A stretch of 39,161 bases of DNA, from contig JAFDTP010000005.1 of assembly GCA_019594195.1 (NCBI GenBank), positions 1 to 39,161 on the forward strand, given 5' to 3'. Within the stretch, counting starts at the first letter, position 1; each line of letters starts with the position of its first letter. The notes below the pieces were generated by a model. The model was not told where the DNA came from, searched no databases, and saw nothing but the letters and a program-made list of their open reading frames with translations. Shown one piece after another: positions 31,365 to 38,471 of this stretch. Source of the stretch: Thermoplasmata archaeon. GTDB lineage: Archaea > Thermoplasmatota > Thermoplasmata > Halarchaeoplasmatales > Halarchaeoplasmataceae. Made by a program: the position numbers and the translations under genes.

Positions 31365-31850
31365 ATGGATGGGAAAAAAGATGAAGAGATAGATGATAAC
31401 GTCCTGTTGATAGCGTGTTATGAAAAACCGTACCCAGAAGCTTCTCTTGAGATGATTAGAGGAAAGATCAGAAAAGAAAGACCAACTAAAATTATAATTC
31501 TGAAGATAATCGAAGAACCGAAAATAAAAGATACGCTTGATACCAGGTTGGGAAAGAAGACGTCGGAAGAATTTAAAGAGTCAGTGATCGAGGATAAAAA
31601 GAAAAAGGTTGATGATTATGCGGAAGATATACTCGAGATTACCAAGGAAACTGGTATTCCTACGGAGGTCAGGATCAGGAAGACTGAGATTATAGCTGAT
31701 GAGATCGTCGAGAATTACGAAAAGATGGATATAGACCACATAATCCTACATGAGGATGATAAAGCCCTTTTGGATAGATTGGCTAGAGGAAATGTAGAAA
31801 AAAAAGTAGAAGAACACGTAGAGGATGAGGATATCACCAAAGTTGAATGA
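31365..31850 (+). CDS. Universal stress protein-like, copy 3, divergent
   Basis: 161 residues, third and most divergent paralogue. Segments: LLIACYEKPYPEASLEMIRG, KIIILKIIEEPKIKDTLDT, VDDYAEDILEITKETGIPTEVRIRK, ENYEKMDIDHIILHED and DRLARGNVEKKVEE. The glycines of the nucleotide-binding loop are lost (ALLDRLARGN in place of Gly-x2-Gly...Gly-Ser), so ATP binding is unlikely and the protein may act by dimerising with copies 1 or 2 (inference). The gap to transporter 2 is 12 bases and has GAGGTGG just before the ATG, so expression is coupled to that transporter. It ends the array; the next gene has its own promoter. Confidence 0.8.
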   Translation: MDGKKDEEIDDNVLLIACYEKPYPEASLEMIRGKIRKERPTKIIILKIIEEPKIKDTLDTRLGKKTSEEFKESVIEDKKKKVDDYAEDILEITKETGIPTEVRIRKTEIIADEIVENYEKMDIDHIILHEDDKALLDRLARGNVEKKVEEHVEDEDITKVE

Positions 31851-31874
31851 CTTACAGTAGGATCGATATGAACG

Positions 31875-31890
31875 AAAGATTTAATATCGG
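31875..31890 (+). promoter_or_regulatory. Promoter of the PAPS-reductase-like gene
   Basis: AAAGATTTAATATCGG, centred about 31 bases before the ATG at 31915, implying a near-leaderless transcript separate from the Usp/transporter array. Confidence 0.55.
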
Positions 31891-31914
31891 GGACTTCCCA
31901 ACAGTTCAATAGAT

Positions 31915-33666
31915 ATGTCATTGGTCAGACTAGGCAAAGTACACTTACATTGGTGTAAAGAGTGCAATGTGCCTGTAGTGGAAGAAGGTGAGTGTGGATC
32001 CTGTGGAAAAAAAGCGGAGAAGGTAGAGATAACTCCACCCGGCGATGTTAGACCCGCATTTGAAGAGGATATCGAGTTGATAAGAGAGACTATCGATAAA
32101 CAGTGGGGGGAAGGTTATTCTTACGAGATATTTTCAGATGGAAAGCCGATCGTTTTGAACGGGATACCATACAGGGACAGGATGGACGAAGTGATTGTCG
32201 ATGGAAAAGTCATAGGGGCTTTAAGATACAATCCCGAAAAAAAATTGAACGGTGAAGATCCTTATGAATTCATCTTGAGACCCTGGGAAGGTTTGAAAAG
32301 TCCCTCGAAAGGATTTGTTGAAGTCGATAAAGGTGCCGTAGAACCCATATTGAGTGGCGGAAGCGTGCTCGCTCCAGGGATAACGGATGCTGATACATCT
32401 ATATCGGATGGAGATGAAGTTATAGTTAGCGATCACTCGGGTAATGTGATATGCTCCGGTTCCGCTAGATTTTCGGGAGAAGAGTTGATCGAAGCTGATT
32501 CAGGAAGAGGTGTGAAAAATAGATGGCGGATATCTGATCACTCGCCCGATGATAAAAAAGCCAGTTGGAATGATGTAGTCGAAGCCAATCGACATCATAT
32601 CGAAGATAGGGTGGAAAAAGCTATCGGATTCATAGAGGAAGAAGTAGAGAAGCATGACCTACCTACAGCTGTAGCCTACAGCGGCGGTAAGGATTCTTTA
32701 GCGACACTCCACTTACTGCTCGATGCTGGAATGGATCCCGACATGATATTCATCGATACCGGTATCGAATTACCTGAGACCCTAGAAAACGTGGAGAAGA
32801 TATCAAAAAAGTATGATCTCACACTTCATATGAGAAAAGCTAAAAGCGGATATTGGAATAATCTAGATCATTTTGGTCCCTCTGCTAGAGATTACCGATG
32901 GTGCTGTAAGACCTGTAAATTAGGCCCCACTTCTCGGTTGATAGATGAAAATTACGATGACGGAGTTCTCTCCTTTATAGGTCAAAGGAGATATGAGTCA
33001 CAGCAGAGGATGGATCAAGGTAGCACCTGGGACAACCCGTGGGTGCCTGGTCAGACCTCTGCTTCACCTATCCAGGATTGGACCGCTTTTCATGTTTGGC
33101 TTTACCTTTTTTCAAAGGACGCCGAATGGAATGAATGGTACGAAAAAGGCTTTGAAAGGATAGGTTGTTGGGTCTGCCCCGCTTCTGATCTGGCGGAGTT
33201 GGATAAGCTGAAAGAAGAGTTTCCAGAATATGAAAGGTTTGAAAAAGCCCTGCGTAGATATGCTGATGAGAACGACCTATCAGAAGATTGGATAGAGTTG
33301 GGTCTTTGGAGATGGTTGGACGTCCCAGAAAACATGGGCGATCTTCTTGAAGACGATATAGAGAGTTGTGAAGCGCTGGATATCACAAGTTCTATAGAGG
33401 AGATGTTGGAACATGCGAGGACTAAAAATCTACTAAATGCGATCTCTAGTGAGGAAAACATCTCTAATGAAGACCTTGGTAGGGAGGAAGTCCTCCGGAT
33501 CCATAAAAAAGCACTTTATTGTGTAGAATGTGGAGTCTGCGTAGGAAGATGTCAGAATGATGCACTGTTTTTTGAGGAAGGTATAAAGATAGATCCTGAA
33601 AGATGTGTTAACTGTGGTAAATGTTTAGGAAAATGTCCTGTAGTACATTTCGATAGGCGGGTTTAG
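31915..33666 (+). CDS. PAPS-reductase-family protein with zinc ribbon, PUA and two 4Fe-4S clusters
   Basis: 583-residue cytoplasmic protein in four modules. Residues 14-30: zinc ribbon (Cys14, Cys17, Cys27, Cys30). Residues about 133-192: PUA-type RNA-binding domain (VLAPGITDADTSISDGDEVIV). Residues about 245-430: PP-loop domain related to phosphoadenylylsulfate reductases, with SGGKDSL (256-262), then RWCCKTCKLGP and GCWVCPASDL. Residues 536-574: two ferredoxin motifs (Cys536, 539, 542, 546 and 564, 567, 570, 574). This arrangement is known in methanogens and other archaea, where the true reaction is not established. The PUA domain points to RNA sulfur chemistry rather than sulfate assimilation (inference). 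The stop overlaps that of convergent trm1 by four bases. Confidence 0.88.
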   Translation: MSLVRLGKVHLHWCKECNVPVVEEGECGSCGKKAEKVEITPPGDVRPAFEEDIELIRETIDKQWGEGYSYEIFSDGKPIVLNGIPYRDRMDEVIVDGKVIGALRYNPEKKLNGEDPYEFILRPWEGLKSPSKGFVEVDKGAVEPILSGGSVLAPGITDADTSISDGDEVIVSDHSGNVICSGSARFSGEELIEADSGRGVKNRWRISDHSPDDKKASWNDVVEANRHHIEDRVEKAIGFIEEEVEKHDLPTAVAYSGGKDSLATLHLLLDAGMDPDMIFIDTGIELPETLENVEKISKKYDLTLHMRKAKSGYWNNLDHFGPSARDYRWCCKTCKLGPTSRLIDENYDDGVLSFIGQRRYESQQRMDQGSTWDNPWVPGQTSASPIQDWTAFHVWLYLFSKDAEWNEWYEKGFERIGCWVCPASDLAELDKLKEEFPEYERFEKALRRYADENDLSEDWIELGLWRWLDVPENMGDLLEDDIESCEALDITSSIEEMLEHARTKNLLNAISSEENISNEDLGREEVLRIHKKALYCVECGVCVGRCQNDALFFEEGIKIDPERCVNCGKCLGKCPVVHFDRRV

Positions 33667-34748
33667 GAAGAGGCTTCTAAAAATAGCTCCTCAAAATTTT
33701 CGTAGGAGGCATCCGTCTTAATACCTGTGGAAGAAAAATGGGTCCTAGAACTTTCAAATCCATTATCATTCAATCCCTTCTCTATATCTTTCATAGGTGG
33801 CGGTGCGACTTTCAAAATACTGCTTATCTCATTGGTGTCGTAAAAGAAAGCCGAGTGCCTTGATTCTCCTTTCCAAAGAGATATGAGATCCTCGTCTAAT
33901 TCACCTACGGGTTTTAGATCTTCGAGTAGATCCTTAGAAAATAGATCTCCTGTCCAAAAAGGACCTCTGTTCTTTTTTGTAGAACTACATCCGTATTTCC
34001 AATCACCGTTTTCGAAAACCACCCTTTCTAAATTTTGTAGACAATCGTCTGCTCTGCTCTTACCTTCGCCTATCTGCAAGTACGCTCTGAAGTGATGTCC
34101 TTCGTAATAAGATAATAAAGGTTTGATCCATCTATCATGTCTAGCTGCCTCTCTAGCGCAGTAGGCGATGAGGATCCTCAGACCGTTTTCATGTCTGCAC
34201 CAATTATTAGCTGGTTCTGAAGAATATCTTCTATAGCAAGTTTGTGGATAGGTTCCACAGAGTACAGCAGTGTCGGTTGCGGTCACTCCTACCACCCCCT
34301 CATGAGAGACCGTCCTAGCAGCTAGTGGATAATAAGGGACAGGGGTGCCGAAAGGGTCGATATCTATGTGATCATATCGATATCTTCTTTTCAACATGTG
34401 TTCTTCTATGGAATCTTGGGTGATATCCGCCTGCACTGCATTTTTTTCAGCGTTCTTTTTTATCAATCCCACAGCATTTTCAGAAACGTCATTTATGGTA
34501 ACATCCGAGACCTGGCTTTCTTTTTTGGCTCTTATACCCCTGATTCCGGATGCGGCCATACCATCTAATAACCTGGTATCCTCGTTACACCAGCTTTTCA
34601 AAAATGATATGAATATATCTCTGCTCTTCTCCATCGATGGATTATAAAATACACCGTCTCCTTTCCCTTTAGGCCCTTTTGAATCGATAAAATTTGGGAC
34701 TTCGATTGATACCTCGCCCTCTTGTACCTCTATCAGGTCCAACTTCAA
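33663..34748 (-). CDS. trm1: tRNA (guanine26-N2)-dimethyltransferase
   Basis: SAM-dependent enzyme making N2,N2-dimethylguanosine at position 26 of tRNA. 361 residues, normal for archaea. N-terminal VFYNPSMEKSRDIFI (residues 33-47), SAM motif LDGMAASGIRGIRA (61-74), and catalytic motif HIDIDPFGTPVPYYPLAAR (127-145). A zinc-like region contains CGTYPQTCYRR and the SEPANNWCRHENGLRI segment usual in Trm1. The C-terminal domain ends with the helix GLNDNGFESSRTHFSSTGIKTD, the last family signature. The ATG overlaps the stop of the upstream NTPase gene by four bases, forming a two-gene operon. Confidence 0.96.
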   Translation of the reverse strand: MKLDLIEVQEGEVSIEVPNFIDSKGPKGKGDGVFYNPSMEKSRDIFISFLKSWCNEDTRLLDGMAASGIRGIRAKKESQVSDVTINDVSENAVGLIKKNAEKNAVQADITQDSIEEHMLKRRYRYDHIDIDPFGTPVPYYPLAARTVSHEGVVGVTATDTAVLCGTYPQTCYRRYSSEPANNWCRHENGLRILIAYCAREAARHDRWIKPLLSYYEGHHFRAYLQIGEGKSRADDCLQNLERVVFENGDWKYGCSSTKKNRGPFWTGDLFSKDLLEDLKPVGELDEDLISLWKGESRHSAFFYDTNEISSILKVAPPPMKDIEKGLNDNGFESSRTHFSSTGIKTDASYENFEELFLEASS

Positions 34749-35296
34749 CCGCCCTTTATATCATCTTTTATCAGGTCTAACACTTTGTAGGGTAAAAGAT
34801 CTTTATTAACGTCAGTCAATTCTAACATCCTGACATCGTCTCGCCTTCTTATCTCCTGGAGAAGCGGATTACGAGATTTTTTCTCGAATGTTAATATGAT
34901 AGGCTTATCAACCTCTAAAACTTTTTTAACGGTATCGTAGAACTCTTCACTCTCTACCTGCATCTTACCTATTTCGTCCACTAGGATCACATCGGTTTCG
35001 TTGGCACTGTTCCGGATCGCTTTTACACCTACTTCATTGAGTGAGTCCAGGTCTACGCCGTATCCCTTAACTTCCACAGATGAATCCAGATCTAAATGTG
35101 CGAATACGGCTTTCTCTCTTGTCTGCCAGTCCATGACTTGGAACCCCACTCTCCTGTTCTCTTCCATGATGGGTTCTGTTAACATACCACCGATCGAGAT
35201 CTCCTCCTCTTTTAGCATCTCTATTATCGCCTTTATGGTCTCTGATTTCTGCATACCAGAAGGCCCGCTTATACCTATCTTTAGACTTTTAGCCAT
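34745..35296 (-). CDS. THEP1-like P-loop NTPase with altered Walker A
   Basis: 183-residue protein with the layout of the archaeal THEP1/NTPase family: N-terminal phosphate-binding loop, GGMLTEPIMEENRRVGFQVMD (about 37-57), VDLDSLNEVGVKAIRN, Walker B VILVDEIGKMQ (about 105-115) and PIILTFEKKSRNPLLQEI. The loop reads GPSGMQKSE (residues 11-19). The glycine before the catalytic Lys17 of GxxxxGK[ST] is Gln16, which I rechecked at the codon level (CAG). Such a change normally harms nucleotide binding, so activity is in doubt or geometry differs. In an operon with trm1. Known family members hydrolyse NTPs in vitro and their cellular role is unclear. Confidence 0.8.
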   Translation of the reverse strand: MAKSLKIGISGPSGMQKSETIKAIIEMLKEEEISIGGMLTEPIMEENRRVGFQVMDWQTREKAVFAHLDLDSSVEVKGYGVDLDSLNEVGVKAIRNSANETDVILVDEIGKMQVESEEFYDTVKKVLEVDKPIILTFEKKSRNPLLQEIRRRDDVRMLELTDVNKDLLPYKVLDLIKDDIKGG

Positions 35297-35370
35297 TTCC
35301 TATCGATCCTCTGTTGGGTCGTTAATAATGCGTTTCAACTATTTATTAATTGTTGGGATATGAGCTGTAT

Positions 35371-35775
35371 CTATCCTTCAATGCTCTCAAGGAACATCAA
35401 TGGATATTTCATATTTTCTATATATTTCATCTTGCCTACCGCCCTTAGCCCATCATATTCTATCTCTACTCTAGCCTTTATCATCTCACCGCTTAAAGTG
35501 GTATAGTCGAAGGGACCATCCTCTGATCTCGAGGACTTTTCAGGCTTTATTTCGACTTCTGCAGAACTGACGAAGGCTTGACTCTCAGTAGTGCTTTCCA
35601 TCGCCCTCTCTAGTTTTTTGATATTTTTGGAGCTCACAGGCGTACCTACAAACTGATGGAATAGAGCACCAAGTTTTATACCCAGTTCGAATGATATCCT
35701 TTCTCTATCTTCACAGTCAAAATATTTTTCAGCTTCTAGTAATTTTCTATCCATATCGTCCTTGCTATTTTCCAT
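35371..35775 (-). CDS. mptD: Archaeal dihydroneopterin aldolase
   Basis: 134-residue protein of the archaeal MptD (DUF372) family, which cleaves 7,8-dihydroneopterin to 6-hydroxymethyl-dihydropterin in methanopterin or folate synthesis. Diagnostic segments: EAEKYFDCEDRERISFELGI (residues 14-33), LGALFHQFVGTPVS (34-47), SQAFVSSAEVEI and the C-terminal MKYPLMFLESI. It is unrelated in sequence to bacterial FolB. The ATG overlaps the upstream synthase stop by 11 bases, so it is the third gene of an operon with the two phospholipid genes; the functional link between pterin and lipid genes is not obvious. It implies a tetrahydromethanopterin- or folate-type C1 carrier. Confidence 0.85.
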   Translation of the reverse strand: MENSKDDMDRKLLEAEKYFDCEDRERISFELGIKLGALFHQFVGTPVSSKNIKKLERAMESTTESQAFVSSAEVEIKPEKSSRSEDGPFDYTTLSGEMIKARVEIEYDGLRAVGKMKYIENMKYPLMFLESIEG

Positions 35776-36493
35776 ATATTTTTACTATGATAGGTGAGAT
35801 AAAAATATAACCCAAAATGAATGAGATAGTTATCGATAATATATATCTACAGTAAGCATGTGATATCAGGTCTGATAAGAAACCGACGACAGAAAGAGCC
35901 AATAACAGACCCCCGATGATGATGTATGGTCTTCCTCGGGGTTTAGGATATCTTATATCAGTATACAGAAGGGAAGCGATTATACCTATAACCGCTAATG
36001 TTATATATGGTGAATAAGCCCATATATCCCCCCATCCAAAAAGGTAAGAGAGATGGATTATGACCAAAGCCAGAGCAGGAGTAGGTAGTCCATAGAATCG
36101 GGCTTCATCTGATGTTTCATTCACGAATCTAGCTAAACGTAGAGTGCCAAGGAAAACTATCATCAAGGGTATGAAGGTAGCTAGCGCGTTCTGTGGAGAT
36201 TCCCAACCCCTGCCCAAACCTTCATCGTAGAATGTTTGATATAGGATCAATGCAGGAGCAAAGCAGAATGAGATGATATCGGAGAAGAAATCGAGATATG
36301 CTCCCAATTCGTGTTCGACATCCAGGTATCTAGCTAGATAACCGTCAAGCCCGTCTAGGAACACGCACAAGATTATCAGGATCGAAGCCAACCAGAGTCT
36401 GTTATCTATTATATATGTTATCGCTAAAAATCCGACTGAAGCGTTAGATATAGTTATCAGATCGGGGAAAGTCAGTGGATCTATCTTACTCAT
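35765..36493 (-). CDS. pssA: CDP-archaeol:serine O-archaetidyltransferase (archaetidylserine synthase)
   Basis: Membrane CDP-alcohol phosphotransferase of 242 residues with about seven helices. It joins CDP-archaeol and L-serine to give archaetidylserine. The catalytic signature is complete: DGLDGYLARYLDVEHELGAY plus LDFFSD, fitting D-x2-D-G-x2-A-R-x8-G-x3-D-x3-D (residues about 47-72). FPDLITISNASVGFLAI at the start and a LRLARFVNE segment are typical of the PssA branch. It overlaps the following mptD and the preceding decarboxylase by 11 and eight bases. With the next-door decarboxylase it makes archaetidylethanolamine. Confidence 0.92.
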   Translation of the reverse strand: MSKIDPLTFPDLITISNASVGFLAITYIIDNRLWLASILIILCVFLDGLDGYLARYLDVEHELGAYLDFFSDIISFCFAPALILYQTFYDEGLGRGWESPQNALATFIPLMIVFLGTLRLARFVNETSDEARFYGLPTPALALVIIHLSYLFGWGDIWAYSPYITLAVIGIIASLLYTDIRYPKPRGRPYIIIGGLLLALSVVGFLSDLISHAYCRYILSITISFILGYIFISPIIVKIYGK

Positions 36494-37088
36494 TTAATAC
36501 CCCCAATGAGGTCTTTCCTGCTTTTACCTTTTGTCTTTCATGAACTTCAAAAATTATATCGTTTTCGAACTCTAATTTGACCTTTGATCCGAAGCGAACC
36601 AATCCGATCTTTTCTCCTTTTTCAATAAGATCACCTTCTTCAACGTAGGGAACTATGCGTCTAGCCGTTATGCCAGCTATCTGCCAGATCCTCACTTCTC
36701 CGTGATCGGTAGAGAGTATCAGTAACTGACGTTCGTTATTACCAGCTCCTTCACTGAAAGCAGGATGATGACCTCCATCGTAGTGTTCCATCTTCTTGAT
36801 CTTCCCAGATAGAGGTGACCTATTAACGTGGACATTCCAGACATTCATGAATATCTCTATCGAATTTTCATCATGATCGATGGATTGTATTTTACCGTCG
36901 GCGGGTGAAACAATACCCTCCGAAATCTCTCTTTCAGGATCTCTGAAAAAGTATAGAGTGAAAAGGAATGATGAGATACCGATAACTGGTAAAAGGAGAG
37001 TTGGATATATGATGAGATATAAAGATGACAGAATAACCATTAAAACAAGGGAGATCAAGATCGGTTTTTTTCCTCCTTTAGCAAACAT
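36486..37088 (-). CDS. asd: Archaetidylserine decarboxylase (PSD-like proenzyme)
   Basis: 200-residue pyruvoyl enzyme of the short PSD group, converting archaetidylserine to archaetidylethanolamine. Two N-terminal membrane segments (about 8-27 and 28-48), FFRDPER (47-53), SPADGKIQSI (61-70), NVWNVHVNRSPLSG (82-95), and the self-cleavage site Gly167-Ser168 in VRFGSKVKLEF, where the new N-terminal pyruvoyl group forms on the small subunit. Length and motifs are normal. First gene of the unit asd-pssA-mptD, 47 bases downstream of ftsZ on the same strand. Confidence 0.92.
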   Translation of the reverse strand: MFAKGGKKPILISLVLMVILSSLYLIIYPTLLLPVIGISSFLFTLYFFRDPEREISEGIVSPADGKIQSIDHDENSIEIFMNVWNVHVNRSPLSGKIKKMEHYDGGHHPAFSEGAGNNERQLLILSTDHGEVRIWQIAGITARRIVPYVEEGDLIEKGEKIGLVRFGSKVKLEFENDIIFEVHERQKVKAGKTSLGVLNE

Positions 37089-37089
37089 A

Positions 37090-37115
37090 TAAAGAGAAAA
37101 AGGAAAGGAGGTAAA
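37090..37115 (-). terminator. Pyrimidine-rich terminator after ftsZ
   Basis: On the minus strand the 47-base gap reads TTTACCTCCTTTCCTTTTTC then TCTTTAT, a U-rich tract of the archaeal terminator type, placed just before the asd start. It would partly separate ftsZ from the lipid genes, although read-through is possible. Confidence 0.45.
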
Positions 37116-37135
37116 TGAATATTGGTTTTTTATCT

Positions 37136-38242
37136 CTATGCTACTCTATCTATATTTCCGTCCGAAGAACCGACGACTTCATCTGCGAACTTTTCACTTT
37201 CTGTGTGAACGTTGGTAACAACCAGCATTATCTTTATTTTGTTGCCTAGATCTTCATCTACGTTACATCCCCAGATTATCCTGGCGTCACTGCTTATCTT
37301 TTTATTTACCATCTCTGCGGCTTTTTCCGCTTCTTCGACAGTCATATTAGGTCCGCCCATCACTCTGATCATGGCTCCTTGTGATTCGCTGGTATCGATA
37401 TCGCCCAATAAAGGTGAACCTAGAGCTTCTTCTACAGCTTTTTCTACCCGGTTATTTGCATCGTCAGATTCGCCGATACCTATCATCGCAAGTTCTCCGT
37501 TATCCATTATAGTACGCATATCGTTGTAGTCTATATTTACCAGACCCGGTTTTGTTATTATCTCGGTCATACCCTTTATAGATTCCATCAGTATCTCATC
37601 GGCTACTTTGAAAGCAGCATTCAACGGCAGATCGGGAACCAAGTCAAGCAGTCTATCGTTAGGGATGACGATAGTTGTATGACAGTGTTTTTCAAGCTTT
37701 TGCAGTCCTCTTTTAGCGTTCCTCATCCTCTTTTCCCCTTCTGCTTCAAAGGGGAGAGTGACTATACCCATAACGAGGGCTCCTTCTTCTTTAGCTTGTT
37801 CTGCTACAACAGGAGCACATCCTGTTCCAGTGCCGCCACCCATTCCGGCTGTGAGGAAAACGATGTCCGATCCTTCGACATGCTCTTTTATCTCATCTCT
37901 TGAGTTTCTAGCACATTTTTCACCGACTTCGGGTTTTGCCCCAGCACCAAGGCCGTCAGTGATCTCTTTTCCGATCAGTATTTTTTTCTGGGCATGAGTG
38001 TGGAGAAGGTGTTTTGCATCAGTATTGAGAGCGATAAGTTCTCCACCGCTCAATCCTTCTTGTGTCAGACGGTCAAGGGTATTGCTACCTCCGCCGCCTG
38101 CACCGAATATCTTGATCTGCACTTGAAGCTGATCCACAAGATCTCGAAGTTCTTCATCTTCAGGGGCCGTTTCTTCATCTATGCTCGGTTTTTCACTACC
38201 TTCATCATGTTTGTTTAAGGCTTCGTCAACAATCGATTCCAT
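37136..38242 (-). CDS. ftsZ: Cell-division GTPase FtsZ
   Basis: Tubulin-like GTPase forming the division ring, 368 residues from the ATG at 38242. Upstream in-frame Met codons at 38254 and 38269 exist, but MESIVDEAL aligns with known archaeal FtsZ1 starts (MDSIV). An acidic N-terminal extension (about 40 residues) precedes the fold: IKIFGAGGGGSNTLDRL nucleotide loop, TAGMGGGTGTGCAPVVAEQAK tubulin signature, the NIDYNDMRTIM segment and the T7-loop region. The C-terminal tail is short and ends NIDRVA. Archaea often carry FtsZ1 and FtsZ2; only one is here. Confidence 0.95.
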   Translation of the reverse strand: MESIVDEALNKHDEGSEKPSIDEETAPEDEELRDLVDQLQVQIKIFGAGGGGSNTLDRLTQEGLSGGELIALNTDAKHLLHTHAQKKILIGKEITDGLGAGAKPEVGEKCARNSRDEIKEHVEGSDIVFLTAGMGGGTGTGCAPVVAEQAKEEGALVMGIVTLPFEAEGEKRMRNAKRGLQKLEKHCHTTIVIPNDRLLDLVPDLPLNAAFKVADEILMESIKGMTEIITKPGLVNIDYNDMRTIMDNGELAMIGIGESDDANNRVEKAVEEALGSPLLGDIDTSESQGAMIRVMGGPNMTVEEAEKAAEMVNKKISSDARIIWGCNVDEDLGNKIKIMLVVTNVHTESEKFADEVVGSSDGNIDRVA

Positions 38243-38283
38243 ATAGAATCCCATCCATCTTGTTTTCAAACAATTGGAATCAC

Positions 38284-38296
38284 CTATTTAAGTATT
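38284..38296 (-). promoter_or_regulatory. ftsZ promoter
   Basis: Minus strand ATACTTAAATAGG, about 45 bases before the ftsZ ATG at 38242, giving a leader of about 20 bases. This spacing also supports 38242 as the start, because the Met at 38269 would lie upstream of the predicted transcript start. Confidence 0.5.
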
Positions 38297-38433
38297 GTCT
38301 TTCCCGTAGGACACCTATTTGACACCTTCTGGATGGTCGAAATATACCGTCTTACTAATATCAAAAATAACATATTTAGCCGACTTCTGTCTGACAAATA
38401 TAGTTTTTCGTCCGACGACTTACGGCGCACAAG

Positions 38434-38446
38434 CTTTTTATCATAT
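38434..38446 (+). promoter_or_regulatory. Deoxyhypusine synthase promoter
   Basis: CTTTTTATCATAT, centred about 32 bases before the ATG at 38472; short leader of under ten bases. The rest of the 229-base divergent gap to ftsZ holds no ORF. Confidence 0.5.
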
Positions 38447-38471
38447 AGCTAGATTGGTATAGTGACCAACC

